64,000 nucleotides of DNA, from contig NZ_CP039934.1 of assembly GCF_009792295.1 (NCBI RefSeq), positions 640,501 through 704,500 on the forward strand. Direction: 5' to 3'. The notes beneath the pieces were generated by a model. The model was given only the letters and a program-made list of their open reading frames with translations, was not told the origin of the DNA and did not search any database. This document shows positions 17,899-27,353 of the stretch, in pieces; position 1 is the stretch's first letter; every line of letters starts with the position of its first letter. This DNA comes from Myroides fluvii. GTDB taxonomy: Bacteria > Bacteroidota > Bacteroidia > Flavobacteriales > Flavobacteriaceae. A program made the position numbers and the translations under genes.

Positions 17899-18438
17899 TT
17901 ATCCTTCAAAATCGCCACAATCGTGTACTTCAAATGTTTCCAACAAACTGCGCAAGGTATAAAAAGAGGCTTCTCTAAACATGGATTCGTCAATCTCATC
18001 TCCCTGTACTTTTAGGCTATACACGGGATACTCCTCTACTTGTTCAAATACAAATGTATGAGACTGCGTTCGGATGCTAATTTGCTTTCCTTTTTCCTCT
18101 ACTGATTCGATTGTATAAGACACTTGACTGTGTAAATCGCACGCATTCATCAAGGTAATCATCTCTCCGTCAATCAAGATATTCACCACGTCACACGCAT
18201 AGCAATTGCCCCCAAATTCCAATCCGTATTTGGCTGTTACCTCCTTAGCTGCGGGTTCTACAATTTCCATGGGAACCAATAACTCACTGCTTATCTTTTT
18301 AAGGGCTGCTGTAGTTGCAAAGGCTTTAGCCACTTCTTCTTTGGTTGTAGCTTGTTGTACCGGTGGTTCTTGTGTTGTATTTTGTTTACATCCTAATGCA
18401 AACAAACCTACGATTGCGAGTATTACTAGTTTTTTCAT
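17899..18438 (-). CDS. Hypothetical lipoprotein with paired cysteines
   Basis: The 179-residue protein has a lipobox F-A-L-G-C (Cys17). After a Gln/Thr-rich linker the mature part is a mixed alpha/beta domain with G-G-N-C-Y-A-C-D near residue 78, N-A-C-D-L-H near 97 and a C-terminal H-D-C-G-D-F. Four mature cysteines suggest disulfides or metal binding. I do not recognise the family. It stands alone; a -7 box lies about 17 bases upstream of the start. Confidence 0.65.
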   Translation of the reverse strand: MKKLVILAIVGLFALGCKQNTTQEPPVQQATTKEEVAKAFATTAALKKISSELLVPMEIVEPAAKEVTAKYGLEFGGNCYACDVVNILIDGEMITLMNACDLHSQVSYTIESVEEKGKQISIRTQSHTFVFEQVEEYPVYSLKVQGDEIDESMFREASFYTLRSLLETFEVHDCGDFEG

Positions 18439-18454
18439 GTGAGTTGATTTGATA

Positions 18455-18462
18455 CAAAGGTA
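18455..18462 (-). promoter_or_regulatory. -7 box upstream of hypothetical lipoprotein
   Basis: Minus strand TACCTTTG matches TAnnTTTG, 17 bases before the start codon at 18438. Confidence 0.45.
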
Positions 18463-18514
18463 GTATTTCTGAAGTAAAAGTAAACAAGGGATACATCATT
18501 TGATGTTCTCTATT

Positions 18515-18919
18515 TCAATACGTCAAATAGGTCTGAACAGATTGAATATCTTCTTCTGACAATTGATTTTTAAATGTTTGGAGATGAAACATACGTCCAT
18601 ATTCCACTTGATCTTTTTGTGCAGGATCAACGAGTAACCAACGCTGTAAAACCAGAGGATCTGCGTTTCTTAATCCTGGACCACTACCATCCATATCCAA
18701 CTTGTGACAAGCTAGACAATGCTGATAAAACAACGCTTTTCCTTGTTGTACTTCTTCTGGTAAATTAGGCACTCCACAAAACGCTTCATCAGCACTACTC
18801 CTGGGTCTTCGCTCTGTTTCTGCAATATAAAATAGTCCGCCAAATAGAATAAAAGCCGCTATCAAGATTCCCGAAATGCCCCAAATAAAACCTACAATAT
18901 ACTTGCGATAAGCATCCAT
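18515..18919 (-). CDS. Membrane-anchored mono-haem cytochrome c
   Basis: The 134-residue protein has one N-terminal membrane helix (about residues 8-32) and a periplasmic cytochrome c domain. The haem motif is C-L-A-C-H (Cys68, Cys71, His72), preceded by G-K-A-L-F-Y-Q-H, and a likely distal ligand is Met110 in Y-G-R-M-F. It can carry electrons in the respiratory chain or to a reductase; the partner is not in the window. It is the second gene after the TPR lipoprotein (45-base gap), possibly co-transcribed. Confidence 0.85.
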   Translation of the reverse strand: MDAYRKYIVGFIWGISGILIAAFILFGGLFYIAETERRPRSSADEAFCGVPNLPEEVQQGKALFYQHCLACHKLDMDGSGPGLRNADPLVLQRWLLVDPAQKDQVEYGRMFHLQTFKNQLSEEDIQSVQTYLTY

Positions 18920-18964
18920 ACTCCACTTTTAGATCTAAGTAAGATACGCATAAAACTGTTTATT

Positions 18965-19798
18965 TTACTCTTTATTTTGCTTCGGAATTTGATAGGGATA
19001 GCGCTCGTAAATAGCATTGGCTTCATTAATAGAAAACCCTTGTTCGTTGTAGGTAAAAAACAGATCTGAAGTTGCTTTAATCTTTTCTTTCGGTTCATTC
19101 ATTTTCCATTGGCATAAGCCCTTATAGTAATAAGCGTCTGAAAATTCTTTGTAGTTGACCACTGCTTGGTCAAAATAAGCGATGGCTTCTGCAAAGCGTT
19201 CTTGTTCGTAACAAACGATGCCCAAATAAAAAAGTTCGAGGTGATGCACATCCGGAAACACTTCTTTTTGCTTGGCTACGGCTTTTAAGAAATAGGCTTC
19301 GGCTTTGTCGAATTCATTGAGTTGTAAATAAGACAGTCCGATGTAAAAAGTATAGGTGTGATCCATTTCATAACGATCGCCCCAATGGGCAATACAGGTT
19401 TCGAAATCGGCAATAGCTTCGCGATAGGTTTTGGAGAAGATGCATTTGATAAAGGCGCGATAGCCCAAATAACGTTCTGCATCATACAACACGGCTTTGT
19501 TTATATACGCCATCCCCACTTCGTATTTTCTAGCCTTAAAATAAGGCATGGCCTTTTGCTGCCACAAATAGGCAATCGTAGGGTCTTGTGCCAACCCTTC
19601 ATCTAAAGCGTCTTGCCATTCTTTTAGTTGAACGGTGTAATTATACTGATGGGCTTTATTGGTCGCATAGGTTTCGATAAGGCGGTCTTGCTTGGCCTTT
19701 TGTTCGGGTGTGAGTGAAGCTGCCAACAAGGTTTGTGCTTGGGGCTGTTGACAACTGATCAATAACAAAACCAATATACTAAAAGGGAGGTATTTCAT
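18965..19798 (-). CDS. Tetratricopeptide-repeat lipoprotein
   Basis: The 277-residue protein has a lipobox L-I-S-C (Cys16). The mature part carries about five TPR-like helix pairs, for example A-M-P-Y-F-K-A-R-K-Y-E-V-G-M-A-Y-I-N-K-A, G-L-S-Y-L-Q-L-N-E-F-D-K-A-E-A-Y-F, and E-R-F-A-E-A-I-A-Y-F-D-Q-A. TPR arrays mediate protein contacts. It lies upstream of the cytochrome c gene; a shared role is only suggested by order. Confidence 0.82.
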   Translation of the reverse strand: MKYLPFSILVLLLISCQQPQAQTLLAASLTPEQKAKQDRLIETYATNKAHQYNYTVQLKEWQDALDEGLAQDPTIAYLWQQKAMPYFKARKYEVGMAYINKAVLYDAERYLGYRAFIKCIFSKTYREAIADFETCIAHWGDRYEMDHTYTFYIGLSYLQLNEFDKAEAYFLKAVAKQKEVFPDVHHLELFYLGIVCYEQERFAEAIAYFDQAVVNYKEFSDAYYYKGLCQWKMNEPKEKIKATSDLFFTYNEQGFSINEANAIYERYPYQIPKQNKE

Positions 19799-19848
19799 TT
19801 CAATTCGTTTCGATTAAATATAGGGAATATTTGGGTAGAGGAAAATAA

Positions 19849-19886
19849 AAAAGACCGACGTGAAGTGTTTCTTCAATCGGTCTTTT
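19849..19886 (-). terminator. Terminator after the PLD-helicase gene
   Basis: AAAGACCGA pairs with TCGGTCTTT, with an inner GAAG/CTTC pair in the loop and T residues on the minus strand. Confidence 0.8.
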
Positions 19887-19897
19887 ACTTTTTTATA

Positions 19898-22762
19898 TTA
19901 ATCCACTATGATTGCTCCTGATGTTATATATTCATATAATTCTTCTGCAACTGGCTGCTCTAATTGAAACTTAAAATGAACAACTGGCGATGCTGAATCT
20001 GTCATATAACTTTGTTGTACTGAGTCTTTAATTATACTTACATCTCCCATATAATAAAAATCCGTTCCTTCGGCATCCTCTTTTTTTACAAATAATAATA
20101 TTCTCTTTGAATTAAGTACATTTTTTATCTCAGGACTATCTAATTTCCTATTAGACCTAGAATCCCACGCAAAAATTGATGGACTTATAAAGTGATCATT
20201 ATATTTAATTGTTTCTTCAATATCATCCGATTTGTGGTATGTTACAAAACAAGGAGTAATTTCATTCACTGTTCTATAACCATATAATGTACTACTGATA
20301 TCTGTTGGCCAATTCAGTAATCGGCAAACATCCTTGCGACTATACTTATTATATAATACTAATCCATCTCTAAAATTAATTGGTGTAAACGACTTCCCAA
20401 ACGCTTGTATCGAATATTCAATCGTATCAACGAAGAAGTTTTTAAAAACACCCTTTTCAAGTATCTCGTTAAACTCTGGATGAAATTGAATATGGTCTTG
20501 ATTCTGTACAATTATCTTTTTAGACTCTTTAAGAAAGTCAAAATTAATATTTCTTATACACGAGTCTATTGTAGCATCAGTTGGTATGTAGTTAAACACT
20601 GTATAAATTCGCTCTTTAAGAAATTGAATTGTTACTTTTTTTTGCTCCAGCAATATTTTTAGCAAATAACTTTCTTCAACTCTTTTCGCATTATTTATTT
20701 CTCTTGAAAAGAGCATCAATAAATCGATACTACTCTCATCTAATTCAGGTTCAAAAGTATCATCAACACGCACTACAAAATTGTAATAAGATTTTGAATA
20801 GACAACAAACTGAAAAGGGTCTCTAGATTCATACGCTAGAAAATCAACCATCAAAGGTATTCTTCCTAATCTAAATTTTAATAATTGATAATCTTTTTTT
20901 AAATCCGACAGCGTAGACATATTAGCCGTAGCAATTGCTTCGTAAATTTTTTCTTTTGTTATCTCATCAAAATTAATTGTAGACGCACCTGGCAAATGCT
21001 TGCTTCCTTCGGAAATTAATCTTCTCAAAGTGTCTTTGTTGTATGAAGTATCCCCATACAAAGCTATAGGGATTAAATAATTATTTTCATAATTCCCTAT
21101 AAAGTCTACAATAGTTAAAAACTCTTTATTTTCAGCTTTTCTCAAACCACGTCCTAATTGCTGTACAAAAACAATGGCAGACTCAGTAGGTCTAATCATC
21201 AAAATCTGATTTATCTTAGGTATATCTATTCCTTCATTAAAAATATCTACCGTAAAAATATAATCCAATTTTTCTTTATTATCATCAGATTCTAATCTAG
21301 CAATTGCTTCTATTCGTTCATTTTCAGTACTTTTTCCAGATAAAGCAAGTGTTTTAAATCCACTTTCATTAAATTTTGACGATAAAAAAGCAGATTCAAC
21401 ATTACTCGAACAGAACACCAAGCCTCTAATGATGCCATTATCACTTCCAAAGCGTTTAGCATTAAAAATAATCTTATTTACTCTCTCGGTATCAGCTAAC
21501 AAATTAAAATCTCTTACATTTTCTCTATGTTCATTATTAACCAATAAATCAGAAATCCCATAGTAATGAAAATTACTCAACATATTTTCTTGCATAGCCG
21601 TATGCAGTCTTATCTCATAAGCAATATTATGATCAAAAAGACTAAAGATATCAAATCCATCTGTACGTTCAGGCGTTGCAGTCATTCCCAATAAAAATTT
21701 AGGGTCAAAATAGTCTAACAATCTCAGGTATGAAGCTCCTCCCAAACGATGAGATTCATCGACTATAATATAATCAAAGTGAGTTTTATCAAACTTGACT
21801 AAATTTTCTTCTTTTGAGATTGTTTGGATTGTTGAAAAGATAAAATCTGCTTCCATATCACGCTGGTCCCCAGAAAAAAGCCCATATGTTCTATCTTTCC
21901 CTAATAGCGTTTTAAATGTATGAAGCGCATCATTAGCAATATTTAAACGATGTACTACAAATAGCATTCTTTTAGGATTAACACTTTTCACATCAAAAGC
22001 TGACAAATATGTTTTTCCTGTTCCTGTAGCGGAAATTATCAATCCTTTATTTTTATTTGCTTGTCTTAGTTTTCTTAAATTTCCTAAGGCAACCTTTTGC
22101 ATTTTATTAGGTTGAATTACTATTTCACTATTGATCTCTTTTGATTCAATTTGTCTTTTCTCCTTTAACTTAAGATACAATTCTTCATAAAAAGTGATAA
22201 ATTTATCTGTAACCGAGATAGCTTCTTCAAAATCACGATGAAACTCATTCAAAACATCATCTACAATACCACTTGCATTTAATCCTGATATTTTAAGATT
22301 CCATTCTTTATTTACAGTTAAGGCATTTGCAGTTAAATTACTACTACCTATTACGATTGTATAATGAGTATCCTTACGAAAAATATATCCTTTTGTATGT
22401 GTATTGTTTTGTGTTGAAATTTTAAGCTCAATATTTTTAAAAGTTTTCAGTTTTTTAAGTGCTTCTGGCTGAGTAAAATTTAAGTATTGAGACACTAATA
22501 CTTTTCCTTTGATATTTCTCTTTTCTAAAGCAATAAGTGTATTAAACAATACCGCAATACCACTTGTTGTAACAAAAGCAACGGAGATAAGAAACTCATT
22601 ACAAGTATTGAGTTCGTGCAATAGTGTCGATAATACTTTCTCCTTAGGAATATCCTTATTTGTTAGAAGCTTAGGAATATTAATAGAATTAGATACAATA
22701 TCTTTATCTATAAAACCCTGATGAATACCTCCAATAAAATCATGGTGTAAACTTTCACTCAT
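19898..22762 (-). CDS. PLD-nuclease/SF2 helicase with C-terminal DUF3427 region
   Basis: This 954-residue protein combines an N-terminal phospholipase-D-like nuclease (His122-x-Lys124, then G-S-S-N-L-T at 139-144), an SF2 DEAD-type helicase (Walker A A-T-G-T-G-K-T at 245-251, D-E-S-H at 335-338, motif VI Q-Q-L-G-R-G-L-R-K) and a long C-terminal part of the DUF3427 type. Related proteins are found in defence islands and beside MutT-like genes. It is much richer in AT (many ATA and TTA codons) than its neighbours, a sign of transfer. The start overlaps the NUDIX gene end by 8 bases, so the two are translated together. Confidence 0.9.
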   Translation of the reverse strand: MSESLHHDFIGGIHQGFIDKDIVSNSINIPKLLTNKDIPKEKVLSTLLHELNTCNEFLISVAFVTTSGIAVLFNTLIALEKRNIKGKVLVSQYLNFTQPEALKKLKTFKNIELKISTQNNTHTKGYIFRKDTHYTIVIGSSNLTANALTVNKEWNLKISGLNASGIVDDVLNEFHRDFEEAISVTDKFITFYEELYLKLKEKRQIESKEINSEIVIQPNKMQKVALGNLRKLRQANKNKGLIISATGTGKTYLSAFDVKSVNPKRMLFVVHRLNIANDALHTFKTLLGKDRTYGLFSGDQRDMEADFIFSTIQTISKEENLVKFDKTHFDYIIVDESHRLGGASYLRLLDYFDPKFLLGMTATPERTDGFDIFSLFDHNIAYEIRLHTAMQENMLSNFHYYGISDLLVNNEHRENVRDFNLLADTERVNKIIFNAKRFGSDNGIIRGLVFCSSNVESAFLSSKFNESGFKTLALSGKSTENERIEAIARLESDDNKEKLDYIFTVDIFNEGIDIPKINQILMIRPTESAIVFVQQLGRGLRKAENKEFLTIVDFIGNYENNYLIPIALYGDTSYNKDTLRRLISEGSKHLPGASTINFDEITKEKIYEAIATANMSTLSDLKKDYQLLKFRLGRIPLMVDFLAYESRDPFQFVVYSKSYYNFVVRVDDTFEPELDESSIDLLMLFSREINNAKRVEESYLLKILLEQKKVTIQFLKERIYTVFNYIPTDATIDSCIRNINFDFLKESKKIIVQNQDHIQFHPEFNEILEKGVFKNFFVDTIEYSIQAFGKSFTPINFRDGLVLYNKYSRKDVCRLLNWPTDISSTLYGYRTVNEITPCFVTYHKSDDIEETIKYNDHFISPSIFAWDSRSNRKLDSPEIKNVLNSKRILLFVKKEDAEGTDFYYMGDVSIIKDSVQQSYMTDSASPVVHFKFQLEQPVAEELYEYITSGAIIVD

Positions 22763-23150
22763 CTTGCATCACTTTATACACAATAGGTAAATCTGCAGCT
22801 GCCCAATCCAATTCTAATAAATGTTCTTTCTTTAACCACACATGAGAAATATGTTCATTTAAAGTAATCTCTCTATTTGGCATATTACACAAGAAGCTAT
22901 GCATAGTTAATTCAAAATCTGGATATTGATGAACTACAGTAAGATAAAGCTCATTAATTTCAGGTTTTATATTCAGTTCTTCTTTTAATTCTCTTCTTAG
23001 AGCTTCTTTATGAGTTTCTCCTAGTTCAATTTTTCCTCCAGGAAATTCAAACTTTTTCGAAATATAATCTAATTTACTTTCCGCCCTTTGCGCACAAAGT
23101 ATTTCATCATTATGCATCAATATTGCTGCAACAACCTCTACTTTTTTCAT
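22755..23150 (-). CDS. NUDIX hydrolase (MutT-like (deoxy)nucleoside triphosphate pyrophosphohydrolase)
   Basis: The start at 23150 (M-K-K-V-E-V-V-A-A-I-L) gives 131 residues and fits the family N-terminus; ATGs at 23198 and 23210 would add up to 20 residues without a known motif. The Nudix box is complete: G-G-K-I-E-L-G-E then R-E-L-K-E-E-L. MutT enzymes remove oxidised nucleotides such as 8-oxo-dGTP. The 8-base overlap with the PLD-helicase gene and matching AT-rich composition suggest a functional pair, perhaps making or clearing a nucleotide signal, or DNA-damage repair. Confidence 0.88.
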   Translation of the reverse strand: MKKVEVVAAILMHNDEILCAQRAESKLDYISKKFEFPGGKIELGETHKEALRRELKEELNIKPEINELYLTVVHQYPDFELTMHSFLCNMPNREITLNEHISHVWLKKEHLLELDWAAADLPIVYKVMQDE

Positions 23151-23762
23151 ACTATTTAACTTATCTCTTTTGTCTGCTTCATTTAAACGTTTATTCATAG
23201 AATTAAGCAATCAAAAAATATTAGAATTTTTTTTCAGACATTAATTTGAATTATATATATCAAATTTAGGCATATTTAATTAACATTCCATTTATCTCCA
23301 TTAATAAACACAATTCCCCTATTCTCTCCAACATTGAAAATATTGAATTAGCGAATTTTCTTATTATAGACTGAACTCCCTTCCTACCTCCTCTACACCA
23401 CTCTTTCAATTTGCTCGACGAATCACCGACCTTCCATGGACAAGACAAGGAAAAACAGCCTTTTTGTCGAATCCAGGTCCAAGGAACCTCCAATTCATCT
23501 CCAAGCTAATGATATTTTCCTCAAAGCATACTACAAACAGCCCCCTAATCCCAACAAAATCGATCCCATGCCCTTACATCTTCATTTGCACCTTGCGCCT
23601 TGTTCTGCTCTGCCGTTTCTCATTTCAACTATTCACCTATTTTTCTTTCCCTTTCTTCCTGAACCCTCGTAAACACTGCATTTATTTATTTTACCCTGCT
23701 TTGATGCGTTAACTTTTTCTGCGTTGCTTTTTCGATATATTACAACTCTAAAAATCATAGCT
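23151..23762. other. AT-rich spacer without supported gene
   Basis: Minus-strand TAAATTTG at 23261-23268 matches the -7 consensus for the NUDIX gene. From 23.27 to 23.7 kb both strands show short open frames, but their products are low-complexity (Pro/His/Leu-rich) and have no motif; I regard this as decayed sequence at the cassette edge. Confidence 0.45.
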
Positions 23763-24413
23763 ATGGCAGAATTAAAAGAAGGTATCTTTGGAGGAATAAG
23801 TGGAAGAATTGGAGGTTTTGTAGGGGTTCAGTGGAGAGGTCGAAGTTTATTGCGCACGTGGCCTGGAAAATCGTCAAAAAAAGCAACTCCAGCCCAAAAA
23901 CTACAACGAGACAAACTGCGTTTGGTCTCTGGTTTTGTGCGTAAAGTGAGCGAAGCCGTGAAGCTTTACTATCCGCATGCGATGGTAAACGGCAAAAAAA
24001 TATCGGGAAAAGAACAATTAATTTCCTTACTGATGAAAAAGGGAATTGAAGTGATTGATGGAGAACCTCACCTCCTTATTGATCAAGCGCTACTCGCTGT
24101 CGGAACACTACCCGCAGCACATACGGTGGAAATTCAGCAAATTGCAGCAACCACAGTACGCATCACTTGGGATACTTCGTTGATGAATATTCTCGCCCAT
24201 AAGGAAGATAAATTAACCTTGTGTCTCTATTGTGAAAAACAAGACAAATGCTTTGTTTGCATTCAAATAAGTGAACGTCAAAAAGGAGAGCTTGAGCTTC
24301 CTGTTTTATTTTTACCAAAAGTTCAACGCCTCCACATTTGGACGATTTGGGAGTCTGCTCAAGGAGATAGGAATAGTTCGAGTCAGTATCACCAATTTAT
24401 AAAGGAAGACTAG
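23763..24413 (+). CDS. DUF6266 family protein
   Basis: The start at 23763 (M-A-E-L-K-E-G-I-F-G-G-I-S-G-R-I-G) fits the family; a frame to 23724 adds 13 unsupported residues. The 216-residue protein has the DUF6266 hallmark start, then V-G-V-Q-W-R-G-R-S-L-L-R-T-W-P followed by P-A-Q-K-L-Q-R-D-K-L. The family occurs in Bacteroidota, often in multiple copies, and has no proven function. The C-terminal half looks like an Ig-like beta domain (V-E-I-Q-Q-I-A-A-T-T-V-R-I-T-W-D). It converges with the next gene, ending 9 bases away. Confidence 0.8.
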   Translation: MAELKEGIFGGISGRIGGFVGVQWRGRSLLRTWPGKSSKKATPAQKLQRDKLRLVSGFVRKVSEAVKLYYPHAMVNGKKISGKEQLISLLMKKGIEVIDGEPHLLIDQALLAVGTLPAAHTVEIQQIAATTVRITWDTSLMNILAHKEDKLTLCLYCEKQDKCFVCIQISERQKGELELPVLFLPKVQRLHIWTIWESAQGDRNSSSQYHQFIKED

Positions 24414-24422
24414 TTGCCATCA

Positions 24423-24872
24423 TTAGGACTTGATGGAGGGCTGTTGTTGCACTTTACAATTTCCCCACACCAATACAGCAGAACTAAGGAGGATAATCCA
24501 AAGGCTATGCTCCACCGTCGCGTAGAGTGCTTCTTGTGTGGTATAGGTGCTCCATCCAGCTTCTCGGTCCTGAAAAATACCAAAATCAATCCAAAACCAA
24601 AGCAAACCAACAACAAGTAGATGGACCACAAGCTGCAACAACCAAGGTTTAATGCGCAAAACAAGGAATAGCGCCAATACATAGCCTACACTGACAAGCA
24701 GGGAAGCAAAAAAAGCATCCGTATAAAAATCGAAGGATAAACTACTGGAAGGCTGATCTTTAAATGGATACATAGCAAGGGACGCTTGTACAAAAGACAA
24801 GGCCACAAACAACAGTTCATACAATAGGACACGTTGCCAAAAAGTAATTCGTTTGGAAGGTGCTACAGTCAT
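24423..24872 (-). CDS. Hypothetical four-helix membrane protein
   Basis: The 149-residue protein has four hydrophobic segments at about residues 13-34, 53-72, 77-95 and 120-138, and a Trp-rich loop (L-L-W-F-W-I-D-F-G). It is an inner-membrane protein of unknown role; I do not recognise the family. No downstream partner is seen. Confidence 0.6.
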   Translation of the reverse strand: MTVAPSKRITFWQRVLLYELLFVALSFVQASLAMYPFKDQPSSSLSFDFYTDAFFASLLVSVGYVLALFLVLRIKPWLLQLVVHLLVVGLLWFWIDFGIFQDREAGWSTYTTQEALYATVEHSLWIILLSSAVLVWGNCKVQQQPSIKS

Positions 24873-25040
24873 GGGGCAATTTTATTTTTCAGTACTGCCA
24901 AGATACTATAAAAACAGCGGTAACACGCATTTTTAGGCACTTTCCTTGTGTTTTTTTAGGTGTAATTGTTTTTTTATCCCTGCACGAACGAAAAAAGAAG
25001 GAAACCTCAACTTGAAACTCATTCACTGCAAGGAACAAAA

Positions 25041-25070
25041 AAAAGGGTGCTCCGATTGGAACACCCTTTT
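25041..25070 (-). terminator. Terminator after PQQ-type propeller gene
   Basis: On the minus strand GGGTGTTCC pairs with GGAGCACCC (one G-U) around AATC, with an eight-T tail. Confidence 0.88.
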
Positions 25071-25089
25071 GCTGTTTATTTCAACTGAA

Positions 25090-27018
25090 TTACTTCGTGT
25101 AAATCTTCAGCGTACTACCACTGGCGTAGTATAGATTTTCATTCACTGGATCAATTTCATATAGCGGTTTATTCCCATCTAATTCAATCTTTACCACTTC
25201 TTTTCCATCTTGCTTGCGCACCTTGATCAATTCAGGTCCTTTCTCTCCTCTATTGGCTACGAAAGCATATTCGTCATTTTGTTTCATCGCGTTGAAACGA
25301 CTTTTTACTTTAGCAGTTAGGTTTTTATCTAACGCATCCGCAGCTCCACCAAAAGCATCTGCATTTCTATTTGCGCGATTTTGTGCTGATTCCGTTAATA
25401 AATGTCCGGTTTCAGATTTCAACTCTCCGTTTGTATCTCTATAGGTCATTGTTACCGTTGCATTCGCCATTGCTGCATTCGCTCCTTGTCCTGTTTGCAA
25501 CAAGGCTCCTCCAACAATACCTGCTGATTTCAACAATCTTCGTTGTCCTTCTCCTGGCTCTTTGTAGGTATTGTGATACAGTTGATTGCCTTCGTAATCC
25601 AAACCAATGACATCGTTCTCCCCTACTAAACACACGCCCCAATCAAAAGCTTCAATGCTTTTAATGGTTTTATCGTTGTTTACTTCTACTTTCCCTTTTG
25701 GTTTTGGATCATCTGTAGAATTGGCATCGAACGTATAAATACGCTTGTTGTTATACACTAAAAACTTATCTCCTGTAACAGAATAAACTAACGGTCTTTT
25801 CTTGTCAAACTTCACGTTCTTCTTCCAAATTTTCTTTCCTGAGACATAGTCTACCATGTTGCCATAGGTATCGGTTAAATAGAAAACACGGTCGCTACCT
25901 ACTTTATCTAAATAGTACACTTCGTCTTTTTCATCATCTGCAATCTCAACAAACTTCTTCCATTTGTTTTCTCCACTGTTATTCACCAAGTTCATTTCAT
26001 TATCTGCGATATACAAATAATCTTGATCCACTGGAATTACGCGTTTGATGTTCTTTCCTTTAGCGTCTTTCTTCCAAACTTTTTTACCGTCCTTATAGCT
26101 AAAGAAGTTGAATCCTGTAGTATGCGCTACTAAAATTTTATCTTGATGATCTTCTAAATATGAAATATTCTTGGTGGTGATATTGTCTTTCCACAACTTA
26201 TCGCCATTGGAAAGGTTCAATACATTCAGGGCGTATTTGGATGAAAACAAACTCGATTCATCTGTAATTACCACTACTTTATCTTTGTTTTGATTGATAA
26301 AGAAACTGGTAATCGCATAAGAAGTATTCCAATTTACTTTTCCTGAGCTTTTATCGATGTTGTATAAAACGCCTTTTACCGTCACCATTATCGTTGAGCC
26401 TACTGCTACAATCTTATCTTCGGCTACTCGTTTTACTTTAAATAATCCGCCTAAGGTTTTTCCTAAACTATCTACCGTTCCTACCGAATTAGACCATTTG
26501 ATTCCCTTTGTATTTAAATCAAAGTTGACAAATTCAATTTGATCGCCTTTTACTCCTAAAACCAATAGCGTGTTTTCAGCAAGTAGGTAATAGGTTTCTA
26601 AAATGCGGTAACCGGCATCAGCAGAATTAAATACTACTTTTCCCGTTGCTGCATTGATGATTAAATCGTTGTTTTCTAAATTCACTAATGCGAAGGGAGA
26701 ATTGGGAATTAACGAAATTTCTTCGTTTTTGGAAAAAGCGCCAATAAAGTCATTCGCCGATACTTTTGAATTTATTTTATCGATGCTTTGCAAAGCCGTC
26801 GTACTGACATAGTCTTTTTTTGCGATACTCCAAACCACTTTGTGGCTTTCAGCATCAATAGCAGAGATATTTTCTTTATCCTCTACCAATACATTTCCCG
26901 TTAACGGTTCTAGGAGAACCTGCTCGATGGTGTGCTTTAAATCCACATTCACTTGCGCATTTACCCAAGCACTACTCAACAAGGCTGCTACTACGTAGTA
27001 TTTTAATTTCATATGCAA
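25090..27018 (-). CDS. Secreted PQQ-binding-like beta-propeller repeat protein
   Basis: The 642-residue protein has a signal peptide (cleavage near V-N-A-Q, residue 21) and at least six propeller repeats, recognisable by Trp-containing strand ends: G-K-V-N-W-N-T-S, N-G-D-K-L-W-K-D, D-G-K-K-V-W-K-K, S-G-E-N-K-W-K-K, S-G-K-K-I-W-K-K. Such PQQ-like propellers without the enzyme residues act as scaffolds. The region after residue 480 (A-L-L-Q-T-G-Q-G-A-N-A-A-M-A-N-A) is not propeller-like. An ATG at 27012 is an equally possible start. Role unknown. Confidence 0.82.
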   Translation of the reverse strand: MHMKLKYYVVAALLSSAWVNAQVNVDLKHTIEQVLLEPLTGNVLVEDKENISAIDAESHKVVWSIAKKDYVSTTALQSIDKINSKVSANDFIGAFSKNEEISLIPNSPFALVNLENNDLIINAATGKVVFNSADAGYRILETYYLLAENTLLVLGVKGDQIEFVNFDLNTKGIKWSNSVGTVDSLGKTLGGLFKVKRVAEDKIVAVGSTIMVTVKGVLYNIDKSSGKVNWNTSYAITSFFINQNKDKVVVITDESSLFSSKYALNVLNLSNGDKLWKDNITTKNISYLEDHQDKILVAHTTGFNFFSYKDGKKVWKKDAKGKNIKRVIPVDQDYLYIADNEMNLVNNSGENKWKKFVEIADDEKDEVYYLDKVGSDRVFYLTDTYGNMVDYVSGKKIWKKNVKFDKKRPLVYSVTGDKFLVYNNKRIYTFDANSTDDPKPKGKVEVNNDKTIKSIEAFDWGVCLVGENDVIGLDYEGNQLYHNTYKEPGEGQRRLLKSAGIVGGALLQTGQGANAAMANATVTMTYRDTNGELKSETGHLLTESAQNRANRNADAFGGAADALDKNLTAKVKSRFNAMKQNDEYAFVANRGEKGPELIKVRKQDGKEVVKIELDGNKPLYEIDPVNENLYYASGSTLKIYTK

Positions 27019-27045
27019 TTATTAATTTAATAATTATTTTGCACA

Positions 27046-27053
27046 CAAAATTA
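27046..27053 (-). promoter_or_regulatory. -7 box upstream of propeller gene
   Basis: Minus strand TAATTTTG matches TAnnTTTG, 28 bases before the start codon; a TTG lies 23 bases further upstream. Confidence 0.45.
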
Positions 27054-27353
27054 ACAAAAAATAACAGATATAAAAACAACAAAAAAACAGAAATACAATA
27101 CTTTAGCAAACAATATTTCCATGGGGTTATCTCAGTAGGTTTAGATGTATCTCAGTAGGTTTATGTTTTATTTTGGAGTTCGATGAATCTTCACTACGCT
27201 TCGATTTTATTTTTGCCGTCTTTTCAATTATTTGACTTGTGTTGGGTTTAGCTTATCGTTTAAAGGGTCTTATTCTATTTAGAAAATATAGCTTTTCTTT
27301 CTTTTCTCAAATTCATTGTCATTTGATAATGAAATCTTCTTCAATCCAAAAAT
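27054..27353. repeat. Spacer with short direct repeats that recur on the far side of acr3
   Basis: A 20-bp tandem duplication (ATCTCAGTAGGTTTA) lies at about 27127-27165. TTTATTTTGGAGTTCGATGA with ACGCTTCGATTTT (27168-27212) and AATTCACTCCTCTCCTCTCT (27349-27368) both have close copies near 28548-28615, so acr3 is framed by direct repeats. No gene is seen. Confidence 0.6.

Noticed and set aside
23266-23712. Short overlapping frames on both strands upstream of DUF6266
   Set aside because: Low-complexity products without start-site or family support; kept as decayed spacer.
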